From the NCBI RefSeq assembly GCF_905404315.1, contig NC_066312.1, positions 5,257,001 through 5,321,000 of the forward strand: 64,000 nt of DNA, written 5' to 3'. Numbering within the stretch: the stretch's first letter is position 1; every line of letters starts with the position of its first letter. The translations under genes and the position numbers were made by a program. Below are positions 33,270 through 43,998 of this stretch, one piece after another. The notes under the pieces are model-generated. The model searched no databases and was not told the origin of the DNA. It saw nothing but the letters and a program-made list of their open reading frames with translations. Source of the stretch: Leptidea sinapis (lineage: Eukaryota > Arthropoda > Insecta > Lepidoptera > Pieridae).

Positions 33270-36200
33270 TCTAGGGACACAGCCCCACAGCTATCAACGT
33301 CTCCATGGCGCCCAGTCGCGGGTGATGGTGCGATGGCGCTCTGTGTCCGCCGGCCCTGACGCCTGTCTGTTATAGTGACATTACTAAAAAGTGTTTTATG
33401 TGTACATTTATATTATTGATTTTGTTAGTTATTTTGTGTATAAGTATTTTGTGTTTTTTCTTACGTTGCAAAATATTATGTTGCAGTCGGCAGGCCCGTC
33501 CCATGTTATTCGAACGACTGATGAAAATAATACAACTCTGTTAGTATGCCCACATTGTTCTCCAGCTCATCATTATAAAGGTCAACGGGGTTTGAATATT
33601 CACATTGGTTAGGCACATAAGGCACTCTCCCAATGCGACCAGTCCCCCTATTCCCAGCTTAACTTCAACTAGTCATTTAATTTCTCAAATACATTCTCTG
33701 TCTCAATCGCAACAACAACCATTTTGGCAAAATATTTCACAATCAAAATTAAATACTCCAATAGTTAAGCGTATCCCTCGTAGTGCGAGGATAGTTGTAG
33801 CACAGAATCTATCAATTAAAATTAAAAAAGCCATCAATGAAAACTCAGAATGTGCTTGGGAGCAGCTGCTATACTTTCCCTTTCAGGTTCTACATGCCAA
33901 TTCCAAACATAAATCATTAACATCCACACTTAAAAATAATTGTACAACCACGGGCCCACAAAACATAAATTTTACTTCCCCACATACTTTTTATAAGAAA
34001 AATTATAGACAACCAGTGCAGCACAATTATTATGATTAGTATTATTACACTGAACGCCCTAAAAGAGAAACATCCTTTATCAGCAGCACCTCCTCTCTTC
34101 CAACCTGCATCACCTCAGTTACCTTTGCAGGTCACAATTAAAGACGTAAGACAGCGGTGATATCTTTCAAGAATGGTTCGACTGGAGGCCTGGATGGCCT
34201 TACACCGCAACATATTAAAGATCTCGTCTTCGGTTCTACCTCCGACACCGGCCGAACCCTTCTGTCAGATATCACCGCTTTAATAAATGTCATGCTGGCA
34301 GGCAAAGTACCCCAAAATTTTGCTTCCATTCTATATGGTGCCAACCTATGTGCTTTTAAAAAGAAAGATGGTGGCATTAGGCCGATTGCTGTAGTTTGCA
34401 CCTATAGACGACTAGCTTCCAAAGTTTGTTGTTAATCTATTATGACTAAACTTGCTAAAAAGTTTCAGCTACTGCAGCTAGGACTTGGTTCGAAAGTCGT
34501 CTGCGAAGCTGCAGTACACGCGCTCCGTTCCTTTTTGAAAAATGATGGAGGTGAGCTGGTCTTGAAAGTGGACGTAAAAAATGCCTTCAATTCTGTAAGT
34601 AGATCAACCATTTTAACAGAAATTCAAAATTCGATTCCAGAAATATTTGGCAATGTTATGGTTCGGAGTCAAAATTATTTTGTAGGGACAATGTTATCCA
34701 GTCTTCTACTGGTTGTCAACAGGGTGATCCACTCGGACCGGCAATATTCAGTCTCGCTATACACCAAATAATTAATTTACTAAACTCTAAATTAAATATG
34801 TGGTACTTAGATGACGGCACTTTAGGAGGTGAAACAAATACAGTTCTAAAAGATCTCAGTTTTTTTAATGAAAAAGTTTTATGAAATTGGTTTAGAGCTA
34901 AATTTTTCAAAGTGTGAACTTTTTATCTGAGATTTGGTACCTTTTGATAGGAGAGATGCGATAATTAAACAATTTAACATTATTGCCCCTTTAAAAATTA
35001 TAGAAAAGCAATCTCTTCGCCTTTTAGGTGCACCAATTTTGGAAGAGTCTTTCTCAACATATATTAATGGACAAAATTCAAAATTTGAACAATATTCAGA
35101 CCGCTTACTATGCATACATTCCCACATGGCCTATCATATAATTCGGTTATGTCTTTTTGTCCCCAAGCTAACCTATATTCTCCGATGTTGCCCTCTTTGC
35201 AATCATGAGATACTTTTGTCAAGTTTGGACGATTCTCTACGAAATTTACTATCAAAAATATTAAATTGTTCATTGTCTGATATTTCTTGGTGCCAGGCTT
35301 CTCTGCCCATTCGTTTTGGTGGAATTGGCATCAGAAATATATCTAGTATATCCTTACCAGCATTCTTATCTTCTGTTCACAATGGCAGCACTTTATATGA
35401 TAAAATTATCTCCCCGTCATTAGGGTCTCTGCCACTGGTGTATGCGGAAACTGCTAGAAATGCTTGGAAATTTACCTGTCCAAGTGAAAATTTCCCTTTA
35501 AACATGCGATCACAAAAGCTTTTGGATGAGCCACAAAGCAAAATCATTCACAAAAGGATTATCAAATCACAATATTTCGGATCAGGCTCGTTTTATTGCT
35601 GTTAGGGAACGAGATTCAGGGTACTGGCTTCAGGCCACTCCTTCGAGTAACATAGGGACACTTCTTAATAATTTCAGCTTCTCAATCGTAGTTGGTTTAC
35701 GCCTGGGTATCCCTAGAACAGTTCCCCATATGTGCCGCTGCGTAGGCAATGTAGCAATCTTGGTCACCATGGCTTTTCTTGCCGCCGCAGTGCGGGCCGT
35801 CTCTCACGCCATGCCGCCTTAAACGACGTCTTGCGTTGGGCCTTTACCACCGTCAACGTGCCGGCTATCCTAGAGCCGAATGGAATTTCACGTGATGATG
35901 GTAAGAGGCCTGATGGCATGACGTTGATTCCTTGGAGTCGTGGAAAGCCTCTGGTGTGGGATGCGACTTGTGTCGACGCGCCCCCTCTCATATTGAACAT
36001 TCATCGAGAGCGGGAGGTGCAGCGGCGGAAGCTGCCGAAAACCTAAAGCGGAGGAAATATGCATCACTCGGTGGTGGATACATATTTGTTCCCTTTGGGG
36101 TGGAGACGATGGGTCCTTGGAGTGCATCGGCACAAAAACTCGTAAAAGAGCTATCCAGGCGTCTAACCGATTTAACAGGTGACCCAAGATCTGGTACGTA

Positions 36201-36470
36201 CCTCTGTCAAAGGATAAGTTTGGCTATACAAAGAGGTCACGTTGCCAGCTTTATGGGCACCTTACCTGCCGATAGCGATCTTAATGATATTTTCTATTTG
36301 TAATTAATTAATTTTGTCAGATTATTTAAGTTTTATTTTATTATTATTTATATAAATAGCGTTATTAATTATTAAGTCTTATTGGAATTAAAATGTTGTA
36401 TCTATATTAATATAATATTATGACGCTTTTCTTATAATATCAAAGTAAACTGTAAAATACTAGAAGAGAG
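33270..36470 (+). mobile_element. Restriction-endonuclease-type LINE, longest copy
   Basis: A non-LTR retrotransposon with the R2-group layout: N-terminal zinc finger, central RT, C-terminal CCHC motif and restriction-like endonuclease, as opposed to the N-terminal APE endonuclease of the other LINEs here. The GC-rich leader starts near 33270 (agggacacagccccac). Coding sequence runs to 36303 and an AT-rich 3' UTR to about 36470. It is complete in layout but interrupted by many frame changes. Fragments of the same family lie at 6868, 7541 and 9610. The exact clade (R2, R4, HERO, Utopia or other) is not decided. Confidence 0.75.
33478..36303 (+). pseudogene. R2-group-like polyprotein (zinc finger, RT, REL endonuclease)
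   Basis: From the ATG at 33478, a C2H2 finger (CPHC at 33547, then RGLNIHIG and, past a TAG, AH). RT blocks follow: GGLDGLTPQHIKDLV near 34180, KKKDGGIRPIAVVCTYRRLA near 34360, LKVDVKNAFNSVSRS near 34565, QQGDPLGPA near 34717 and the catalytic MWYLDDGTLGG near 34800. The C-terminal CCHC region is GHHGFSCRRSAGR near 35765, and the endonuclease shows KRPDGM near 35903 and LVWDATCVD near 35950. The end reads FVPFGVETMGPW, then ISLAIQRGHVASFMGTLP. At least six frame changes or stops make it non-functional. In living relatives the endonuclease nicks the target DNA and the RT copies the RNA onto it. Confidence 0.75.
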
Positions 36471-36620
36471 TGGGATAATACTCCTTAGCTCCTAAGGGCT
36501 TGGACTTATAATTAAGACAAGGTTTAGTTTTGTACAAACAAGAAAGTAGTAGAAAAATTATTTAGCTACGCATACAATATGTCAAAATATTACAAAGTTT
36601 AAAAAGTAATTATTACAGAA

Positions 36621-36880
36621 CTAGCTGATACCCGCGACATCGTCCGCGTACACACATGACTCAGCACGTAGTACTTATTAAAACCTTTATAAGATATCAC
36701 AATATATTTTTCTACATAAGAGTCAAGTGTGTAAGGTCTAAAACTTAGAAGACTTAATTATTGAAATATATCCAATAGTTTTTCCATGATACGCGCACAA
36801 ATAAAAACCTCTGTCATTTTATGTATATTGATATATATTACTTGTTTTACTTCCTTTTTTTCCTTGAGTGGAAAAGAGTC
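36621..36880 (-). mobile_element. Helitron-like 3' end fragment
   Basis: On the minus strand CTAG at 36624-36621, followed by T, is preceded by TATCAG and a stem CGCGG, loop ACGATG, TCGCG (one G-T pair). The interior to about 36880 is AT-rich. No 5' end was recognised. Confidence 0.55.
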
Positions 36881-38703
36881 ATAGGACAGTAAAAGGTATG
36901 AAGTTGGTTCTCATCCATTTAAAAAGCGTGATAAGTATTTTTTTATTAATCCAAATATTGACACATCGTAGTTGGATGGACCTATTGTAGTCAATAGCTT
37001 TTTTGAGGTTTAAGTACTTAGGTCATTTAACTACCCACGTTTTGACTTAATCAATTAATTCGAAAAGTCGAGTCGGTCTGTCAAGACCCTTTATCTCGAG
37101 AAAGCTTGGAGGTATTCAGAAGAAATTAAAAACTCAAACTACTACGTAAACGTAAAAAAGATACCACCAAAAAAAGATATACGTTCAAATACAGGTACGT
37201 TTGCCGCAGAAAAGTATATTTCGATATCCTCAAAGGAATCAAAATTTACGGAGTGTAGCTGCTGCCCGCGACGTCGTTCGCGTACATGCTATAAAGCAGT
37301 TTCGATTTCTGATTATTTATTCATGCAAAATAAGAAATCTTTTTAGTAGGTTTTTCATTTAGCCCAGATATACAGACATATATTCTTTAATAATACCTAT
37401 TTGGCTTCCGTGTTGTTTGCGGAAGCGAGTTTTCTTTTAAAAAAAAAGAAATGTACAGTTTTTCATCCTTACGATTTTATTATTTTTAAAGAACAGTCGT
37501 TCATAATAATTTAGATAAAATAAAAAATTAAAAAAAACCTTTTTATTTATTACATCTTATAAAGCATGAAGTTATATTAGATTAAGTTAGTTAACTTACG
37601 TACAATTATTAGTTTTGTTAGTGATTAAGTTTGGTTCCTAAATTTATATAGTTGAATAAAAAAACATTTAAAAATTATTTTTCCAAAGTTTTATTGGTTG
37701 GAAAGCCATAACTTCCAAAATTATTTATCAAATTAGATCATTCAAACACCAATATGAAGTTAGTGTCTTTAAAAAAGTTTTAACGAATCATACTAACGTT
37801 TTTTTATTACAGCTCTTATTTATTTTAAAGTTATCGCTCACCTCTTATCAATTTATCCGTGGCGAATATATGATTGGGCCATTGCCATTGTAATTTATTA
37901 CAATTATAAAGGAAACAGGTCAATGCATCTTTTATTAATTTATTTATTCTTTAATAATGAAATTGGTTTACTGAATAACTGTCAAACCTTGCGTCAATAA
38001 ATACTCTCATAGAAAATATGTCCATACAAAACAAAAAATTGGAAATAAAAATAATTGTTTGAACGAAATCTGGCCGTTTAAAGTTGCTCAAATTAGCGCC
38101 CAAATGAAGCTAATAAAAAGCGTGTAAAAAAGCACATAACTTGAAATGTCACTATCACAAAGGATAATCGAAGTAAAGAAAGTTCTCGCGCACGTAGCGG
38201 TAATCGTCACTCACAAAGATCGAAGGATGCACACTTTGTCTAAGTTATCGAACGACAGAGATGATGGATCGACATATTGTTTGTCAAATGTCAAATATCA
38301 TGGTTGCGAAATTTAATTTGTGACAAAACTTAAGATTTATCAATCTATATCAAAACAATAACTAAACAATAACAACTAAGATATTTATAATTTAATTTGT
38401 GCTGAACTATGATGTGTGTGACGTATGACGTGATGACGTGTGGGTGCAACATTGTCGTCTATTGAATATAACTCCGACCGATCCATGTTCTGCTGGTACA
38501 CTTGATTAGAAGATATAACATTCTAATCCTAATTCTAATGCAAAGTGTTTGTGGTTCTTTGTCTATTTTACACTTTATCTATTCAACAGATCAACAAAAA
38601 ATTTTAAACGCTAATTGTCAAGGATTAGAAAAGGATACTGTTTTATTACCAATTTTTTATTCAAATTTCAAAGGGAGTCTAAAACGAACGTTGAACGAAC
38701 GAA
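36881..38703. other. AT-rich DNA with Helitron-like fragments
   Basis: Near 37254-37285 a second Helitron 3' hairpin is present (minus strand CGCGA, loop ACGACG, TCGCG), with CTAC in place of CTAG. Positions 37975-38060 repeat the interior of the elements at 50259 and 59243 (gtcaataaatactctcatag). 38430-38510 resembles family E (atgttctgctggtacactt). No gene seen. Confidence 0.45.
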
Positions 38704-38755
38704 TTATTACAATTCCAGCTCCCCACGTTGAAGTGGGGAGCTGGAATTGTAATAA
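38704..38755. repeat. Perfect 23-bp inverted repeat, 6-nt loop
   Basis: Arms 38704-38726 and 38733-38755 are exact reverse complements around the loop gttgaa. The stem contains a CCCCAC/GTGGGG end next to the loop, so it is very stable. It lies in a stretch with no recognised repeat. Confidence 0.9.
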
Positions 38756-39719
38756 CTTACTTATCTTGACTGACTGATCACTGAGCTCCACTGGATTAGG
38801 ATACTTGAATGTTATGAATGTAGCATTATTATCCCTAAGGGGCAAGGACAATCCCATTTTTAAAGTAATGTACGAAATTTAAAATATCTTATATAATAGT
38901 TACATTTAAAATATTTTAATTTATTTATTTGTCATGAATGATTGATGTTTTTTGTGACTATAAAACAATAAACGAATAAATATGACAGCTGTACCAAATT
39001 AATTCAATATGTCAAGACTTATTGCTTTGAATAATTTTACATAGCATTAATAAACAATAAGTTAATAAAATCACTTTAAAAGGAGCTGAGACGACCAACT
39101 ATCCTTCTCTAGTCTACTCCTAACACACAGTCACAACTCCATGTAACTCATGCGATCCTGTTACAAAATGTACTGAAAATTTCATATTTATTATTATTAT
39201 ATTCTGAATATTCAATATCATTGTATTATGTTGTTACTTGATAGTTGGAGATTACAATAATTTATATATTTTATTAATATTACATACGTATTAAGGTTGT
39301 GGGAAAAGTTTCACCGTATTTTATATGAAAACTCAAGAAAACTTTTTTAGTTTTCAAAGTTTATTTAAATATTATGTGCCATTGAATTCCAATTTTGTAA
39401 ATTTTTTGTCATCTTGTAGGTAGTGGAGTGGATCCTGTTGCTGTAGAAATAGTGCGACTTCTGAAAATTAAATAGAAATGTAGTATTGGAAGTCTTTATG
39501 TAAACATAGCACTGCATAAATAACTCTGAAGAGACAGAAACTGACCATCCTACTCAGAGCTGTTAGTATTGTTATATAAATGGACAAAGACACAACACTT
39601 TAATGCATACTGTTGCATACGGACGACTGTCACATTTGCAATATAAGTTTATGTACCTTTATTTTTTAATCTTACCTCAATAGTCACCTAATGTGTTGCC
39701 ATTAACATAATAACTGCGG
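38756..39719. other. AT-rich intergenic DNA
   Basis: No gene or repeat recognised. Confidence 0.4.
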
Positions 39720-39860
39720 CCCATATAATCTGGCAACACTAGAGGAATCACAAAAGCGTTAGGAAGGCGAACGTATTTTTTGGAAGTACCCATGTCGTGT
39801 CGTGCTGGAATCATCATGCAAGGAAGTTTATTTAAAACCAGGAGAGGGAATTCTCTGAAA
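39720..39860 (-). repeat. LINE C-terminal fragment
   Basis: Minus strand shares ggtacccatgtcgt-type sequence in the sense agtacccatgtcgtgtcg (plus) with 31258-31275, and reads ARHDMGTSKK, the equivalent of GRYNMGTFKK at 31270. A third member of the family at 20715 and 31078. Confidence 0.55.
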
Positions 39861-40364
39861 ATTCATATCTGTTATTTAGTAGCAGCAAAATATGGATTAC
39901 AACTAATCAAATCTATTTATAATGTTAAAAGGATATTGATTCAGTGTAATATTATCCTTTTTTTTTTTCAATTATAAAAGAGAATATATTTTTTTCTAAC
40001 AAAGACAAAAACATTGTTATTTGAATTGTCACATAAATTTTGTGTAGTGTGAAAAAAAAAATTAAAGCAAAAGTTAGTTAAGTTTAAGATCATTTTATTA
40101 TCTACAACTTTGTAATTTATTTATTTTCAATAGAACTTATAGTTTCACCGGTAGTCGAGATAAACCAATTTTTACCCTTAACCACGTAACTTCCACTTCC
40201 CGACCTCAGTTCACCCGTAAATTTTTATTCCTTTAATTTTTGTTAAATTCTCTTCCTTTCCCACTTTTTATGATTTTCAAATGAACACTTAGAATATACT
40301 AACATACTTACTATATATTGTAAGTCTATGGTGAATCCTGTGTTTTTCAAGGGAAATTATTTAT

Positions 40365-40710
40365 ACCCCTAAAAGTGAGCAGGGAACGTGAACAGTGGGG
40401 TGTCTTGTACCAGGGAGACATGATTTGCAAAGCCTATCTGTGACGTATCGGAACAAGATCAGAAGCTCATTTTCTGACCTTCAAACAGAGCGGCTTGCAC
40501 ATCTTGCATTCTTGTTTCATCGTCGTGGACAATAACACGTTTGGTGAAACCATAGACACAGAATATTATAGCGTACAGACAAACAAAGCGACCGAGGGAG
40601 AAGAACATCTGTAACGGAGATACAGCCAGATACAAAAATAATACGAATATGTTGTCAATATAATATATTTTAATTGGCAAGTCGTAAACACTCAGCCATG
40701 CTTGGAATTG
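40365..40710 (-). repeat. Dispersed repeat family C, copy
   Basis: Plus-strand words gcacatcttgcattcttg, tttgcaaagc and ttaattggcaagtcgtaa match, inverted, those of 42165-42530 and overlap in content with 47800-48185. It begins, on the minus strand, with catggctgagtgtttac near 40700. The 73-codon minus-strand open frame here is not supported as a gene. Confidence 0.55.
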
Positions 40711-41429
40711 CTCCTTAGCTTTTTGAATTCATGTAATATCGGGCGGTCAGATGATAATTCGTCTGTACGCTAATATATTCTATAATATAAGTCTATTGTA
40801 GCCAACATGTTATGGTTTAATTATCAGTGAATTATTATTTTCGCGTTCTCGGGCATCCACAGTCGTAATTTAATGAAAAAAAAAATCCTTTTTAAGTCCT
40901 TATGGCACTTTATTGATCATTGCATTATACTGATATAATACATTAGTTCGCTAGCGAATGTGATTGCTACCGACATCAACATGTAAATGCCATTAACAAA
41001 CAAAAAGGCCAAAGAGAACGCTACAAAGAATGGATCGGTAAGACCTACCTGACAATTTCGCAATTCTGCACAGAAATATACTATACCTTTTTCACCCTCC
41101 GTACCATTTTTTTCGTGATTTTGACAATTATCTACGTGATAATAAGTTTTCATCTCAGGAGGCAGTACAAAATTATTTCACACAATGTGTCGAATCTAGA
41201 TCACTACAGTTCTATCGCAAGGGCATAAATGCTTCCCATTAGATGGCAGCAATTTAAAAATAAAAATAGTAATTATGATAAGTAAAAATGAGAAAACTCA
41301 ATGAAAAGTCGTGTTAATAATGATAGATTCCAAATTAAAATGTAATATTTTGTTTATTTTTAATTAAAACGGTATTCATGGCCAGACTAAGTATAAGTCT
41401 GTCGCCTTGACCCAAAGAGATATGTGGGA
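40711..41429. other. Intergenic DNA
   Basis: No supported gene. The minus-strand open frame at 40917-41153 shows no recognisable motif. Confidence 0.4.
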
Positions 41430-41545
41430 CGGTGCACTGAACGACACACTTTCAATGACAATGACACAGTCTCAGTTTATTGATCCTTTCATTATATCAC
41501 TGAGAGGCAACGTGAGACATACTTTTATAAGAATAATGTGTTCCA
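41430..41545 (+). repeat. Dispersed repeat family B, copy
   Basis: gacacagtctcagtttattg, then attatatcactgagagg and acgtgagacatac, closely matching 53740-53800. Confidence 0.6.
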
Positions 41546-41572
41546 GTAAACGGATATGCGCGACCTGTTTTT

Positions 41573-41715
41573 TATGAAAATAAGGATGAGAACAGCAGGA
41601 CGTTCAGCTGATGGTAATTGAAACACCCTGGTCATTACAATGCAGTGCCGCTCAGGATTCTTGAAAAACCCAAACATTCTGAGCGGCTCTACAATTGCGC
41701 TCGCAACCTTGAGAC
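41573..41715 (-). repeat. LINE 3'-end fragment
   Basis: On the minus strand: gagcgcaattgtagagcc, then an inverted pair around gagcggcactgcattg, then gctgaacgtcctgct and a ttcataaaaaa end. The same sequence order is present on the plus strand at 55580-55700. It is the 3' end of a LINE (or of a SINE using its tail). Confidence 0.6.
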
Positions 41716-41716
41716 A

Positions 41717-41979
41717 TAATAATAATAATAGTAACACACTTTTCGCACAAATTATCTTGCTCCAAATTAAGCATATATAGCGTGTGTTATGGGTTGCAAG
41801 ACAACGATATATTTAATACAATATACTTACTTACACATACATAAATACTTTAAAACATCCATGACTTGGAAACAAACATCCATATTCATCATATAAATGC
41901 TTGCACCTACCGGGATTCGGGACCGGGGACCTCTAGCTTAGTAGGTAGGATCGCTAACCACTAGGCTATACAGATCGTC
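41717..41979 (-). mobile_element. tRNA-derived SINE
   Basis: On the minus strand from 41979 the head carries an A-box-like tagcctagtggttagcg (41969-41952) and a B-box-like ggtcccgaatccc (41924-41912), spaced as in a tRNA-derived RNA polymerase III promoter. The body contains tcgttgtcttgcaaccca near 41790 and ends in an att-repeat tail at 41730-41717. Layout and body words fit the tRNA-derived SINEs common in butterflies (Metulj-like); the family name is from memory of the type and is not verified. Confidence 0.75.
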
Positions 41980-42164
41980 TATAAGATGGTAAGTCTCATT
42001 TGCCCAGTATTTGCACTAACTACGGCGCCCTTTAGACCGATATACAATAATACTTACATATTATTACTTCACGGCAAAAATAAGCGCCGGTGTTGTATCA
42101 ATAATCTAGCCGGCATTCTGTGCGAAGGAGCGTCCCACTGGTAAACTTGGCACGTTACGTTGCG

Positions 42165-42530
42165 GATTGTTTACGTCTACTCAGTCAAAAGCGGTTACAG
42201 TAATACTAGAATCGCTTATCTTTACTATCTTGCTGTATCTTCAATGGAGATGTTCTCTCTCGCACACTTTGTTTGTCTATATGATAGTATTTATTGTAAG
42301 TCTATGGAGTTAACATGATAACTTGTTTGTAGTATTCGTGAAACAAGGATGCAAGATGTGATCAAAATGACGACATTAAACCTGCCGCGCATCGTACATT
42401 CAATTTTAATTACGTCACAGATAGCCTTTGCAAATCATGTATACCTGGTACATGGCACCTCTGTTCAGGTTCCCTATTTACTTCTAGGGGGCAGATAGGT
42501 GGTAGGTAATAATACCCCTAATATAGTTTG
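42165..42530 (+). repeat. Dispersed repeat family C, copy
   Basis: Contains tgtttacgtctactcagtc, tcttgctgtatcttc, aacaaggatgcaagatgtg and gcaaatcatgtatacctgg in order. The same words occur, partly inverted, at 40365-40710 and 47800-48185. Confidence 0.55.
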
Positions 42531-43619
42531 TATTTATTTATACCTAGTTTCAATCCCGATGAGGTGTTCGTCCTGAAACCGTTCGCAAGCCACTCACACA
42601 TACGCAATCACACACACAAATAAAAAATTACAGATGTATACACACACAGTACGCACACATACATACATAATAAAGTATTCAAGACTAATTAATTAGTTTT
42701 TAATGAGCTTTTACAGTTTGATTAATAAATTATTATGTAAATCGGCTTCAGGATCATTATTTGAATCCATAAAGTAATAATAAATCATCATGCATATTTA
42801 CTTCAGGAGAAAAAGGACTCGCTCACTCCATAGCTACTTATCGACATCTACAGCAGCGAAGTAATACACACTAAGAATTGAATATCCTTGGTGCTTCTTC
42901 AGAGAAAAAAAAAATAGAACACGTTCAAAGGCTAATGCTGTTAATGACTGATATAATAAGTAGGTAGGTAACTAATTCGAATTACTATTTTTGTCGCCAA
43001 TTTAAAAAAGCTACCAATTTCCACAAAAATAAAGTGCACTTAGCCGTGTCACCTAGTGACATCTATCTACAAGTAAAAATTATATTATTGAATATTTGGC
43101 ATTCGATTATTCATTGTGTGCTGTTTGTAATTTCTCGTAGTTACTTTTCCTGCCGTGATAGATGGCGCTGATTCGAAAACCTACATCAGGTAAATACTTA
43201 ATTCTGTATTATTAGGAAATGAGAAAGCACTGCCGATCTCGTGTTGCTGTCACCCCAGATATTAAAGTACCTTTATTATGTATGTATCACCGTGGTAACA
43301 CTTCACGTGTCTGTGTGTGTTCAAAGTATGAATCCTATAAGAGTTTAAAATATTAGAAGACTGCTAGAAGTACAATTATTATTAAATAGAAAGACCTTTT
43401 TATAAACAGAAATTAAACTAAAGCTTCGCTGGCGTTAGGTGAAGTGTTACGTTCTATCTAATTAAAATTTTATGAGTAATGGGTGAACCAGAGTACTAAT
43501 ACCATTAACAAACTGAATGTTTTTAATTCACGGTTGTTTGGATATATGGTCAAAATTTCATGGACATATTATTAGGTAAATATTGTAAAAGTGCTTGAGA
43601 AATTAGAAAGGGGGTGGAA
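42531..43619. other. Intergenic DNA
   Basis: A loose CA-rich tract lies at 42590-42670. A tagatggcgc word occurs at 43159-43168. No gene recognised. Confidence 0.45.
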
Positions 43620-43760
43620 TTTGCTAAAACCAGAAGGAAAGCTGCGTATTATGACCACATCTATAGAATTAAAGAATATAATTTAATCAGCAGGATCATT
43701 GAGGGCAAAAAGAGGGAAGCAGATGTAGAAGCCGTAGTAAAATTACATGGAAGACAACAG
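43620..43760 (+). pseudogene. LINE (RTE-like) C-terminal fragment
   Basis: The plus strand reads RRKAAYYDHIYRIKEYNLI followed by SRIIEGKKREADV, and in the neighbouring frame RSKITWKTT. This resembles the GH-x-R...YELLQ-x-IIEGK...GRRR C-terminal tail of RTE/BovB-type LINEs. It is short and adjoins the MITE at 43768. Confidence 0.5.
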
Positions 43761-43767
43761 TAAGGCT

Positions 43768-43998
43768 GAGATCTATAGAGCGCACTTAGACTGCTCAGAG
43801 TTTTACCAACGTAAAACTTAGCTGAGTGTAAGCTTGGCATAATCTTTGATTTCGTTTTTACAGTCAACTGAATGCTGAATAATACTGAGCTTAAGCTAAG
43901 ACAGCCCAATGCAAAAGTCAAGTTCGAGATTTCTCACACTTGGCAAAATTTTCCGTAAGTAAAGTCTGAGGAAAGTGTAAATGGGCTCTAAAGATATC
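43768..43998. mobile_element. MITE with imperfect terminal inverted repeats
   Basis: The start gagatctatagagcgcac and the reverse complement of the end (gatatctttagagcccat) agree at most positions, and the similarity continues to ..ttagact / ..ttacact. If the ends are trimmed to gagcgcac / gagcccat, both flanks read TA, as for Tc1/mariner-type MITEs. No coding capacity. Superfamily is tentative. Confidence 0.6.

Noticed and set aside
40917..41153. Membrane-protein-like minus-strand open frame
   Set aside because: Hydrophobic residues are expected from AT-rich DNA. No splice context or family motif supports a gene.
41912..41970. A functional tRNA gene
   Set aside because: A- and B-box-like words are present, but the acceptor stem does not pair and a long body with an ATT tail follows: a SINE head, not a tRNA gene.
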